Origin: an uncultured Eubacteriales bacterium
GTDB taxonomy: Bacteria > Bacillota > Clostridia > UMGS1810
Direction: 5' to 3'
Assembly (NCBI GenBank): GCA_900555295.1
Contig: USKN01000108.1
Location: forward strand, 1-6,510
Length of the DNA stretch: 6,510 nucleotides
The first letter of the stretch is position 1. Each line of letters starts with the position of its first letter. The notes under the pieces were generated by a model. The model made no database searches, was not told where the DNA came from, and was given only the letters and a program-made list of their open reading frames with translations. The translations under genes and the position numbers were made by a program. Below, piece by piece: positions 6,421-6,510 of the stretch.

Positions 6421-6454
6421 TTGTATTTTGTGTAAAAATATAGTAAACTATAAG
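6421..6454 (+). promoter_or_regulatory. Weak promoter candidate before the last gene
   Basis: Two overlapping readings are possible. One is TTGTAT (6421-6426), 17 bases, TAAACT (6444-6449). The other is a poor -35 near 6426 with TATAAG (6449-6454, 5 of 6). Neither is strong, and in A/T-rich DNA such matches occur by chance. The 97-base gap before TTG 6483 and the lack of overlap make a separate promoter reasonable. Confidence 0.35.
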
Positions 6455-6467
6455 AGATGTAACTTAT

Positions 6468-6473
6468 AAGGAG
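6468..6473 (+). promoter_or_regulatory. Ribosome binding site for the gene starting at TTG 6483
   Basis: AAGGAG lies 9 bases before TTG 6483, in the same AAGGAGTGAAA context as the yqhQ site at 1427. It is the main reason for calling a start at the non-ATG codon. Confidence 0.7.
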
Positions 6474-6482
6474 TGAAACAAA

Positions 6483-6510
6483 TTGAAGATTTTGTTAAAA
6501 GATTTATTTA
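6483..6510 (+). CDS. Start of an unidentified gene (partial)
   Basis: Nine codons are visible from TTG 6483, reading (M)KILLKDLF, before the window ends. The call rests on the well-placed AAGGAG and the open frame. No family can be recognised from this piece, and the relation to the secreted protein upstream is unknown. Confidence 0.55.

Noticed and set aside
6463..6470. CTTATAAG palindrome as an operator
   Set aside because: It is only 8 bases, in A/T-rich DNA, and overlaps the ribosome site. There is no second copy to support a regulator site.

Overview
The window looks like a chromosomal segment of a low-GC Gram-positive anaerobe, most likely one of the Clostridia. It is A/T-rich with heavy use of AAA, ATA, TTA and GTA codons. 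Its ribosome sites are of AAGGAG type, it has one near-consensus sigma-A promoter, and it carries the YqhQ (DUF1385)-PrmC pair typical of Firmicutes. It also encodes a secreted protein built from InlB-type repeats, a copper-amine-oxidase-N-like domain and a ricin-type domain, a style common in gut Clostridia. The genus cannot be decided from the sequence. All genes lie on the + strand and no stretch longer than about 165 bases lacks a gene.

Layout. (1) Bases 1-162 are the 3' end of a ThiD-type hydroxymethylpyrimidine (phosphate) kinase. (2) Bases 137-1291 hold a glutathionylspermidine-synthase-like, circularly permuted ATP-grasp protein. Its conserved N-terminal part continues well upstream of the first in-frame ATG (365), and no ordinary start codon exists in that frame, so the 5' end is anomalous. 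(3) Bases 1292-1443 are a compact regulatory interval: a TTGACT-17-TATAAT promoter, a predicted transcript that opens with a long hairpin, and then a terminator-like hairpin before the next ribosome site. This is either an independent small RNA or an attenuated leader. (4) Bases 1444-4134 are a tightly overlapping run: yqhQ, prmC and a secreted NodB-type polysaccharide deacetylase. (5) Bases 4140-6383 encode a 747-residue secreted multidomain protein, with its start 5 bases after the deacetylase stop. (6) Bases 6384-6482 are an A-rich spacer with a weak promoter candidate and a good ribosome site, leading into a gene that starts at TTG 6483 and runs off the window.

How the genes fit together. 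yqhQ and prmC are often followed by prfA, whose product is the substrate of PrmC. Here prmC is followed instead by two exported proteins, so translation-termination housekeeping shares a transcript with envelope-directed functions. The large secreted protein begins with what looks like a degenerate C39-like cysteine peptidase fold in which the Cys and His positions are replaced. It then carries three InlB-like repeats, a beta-rich linker, a copper-amine-oxidase-N-like region and a beta-trefoil lectin-like end, which suggests binding rather than catalysis.

The points most worth following up are the promoter-hairpin-terminator unit at 1293-1417, the missing start of the ATP-grasp gene, and the apparently dead peptidase domain. 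No CRISPR array, transposase, tRNA or rRNA was seen.
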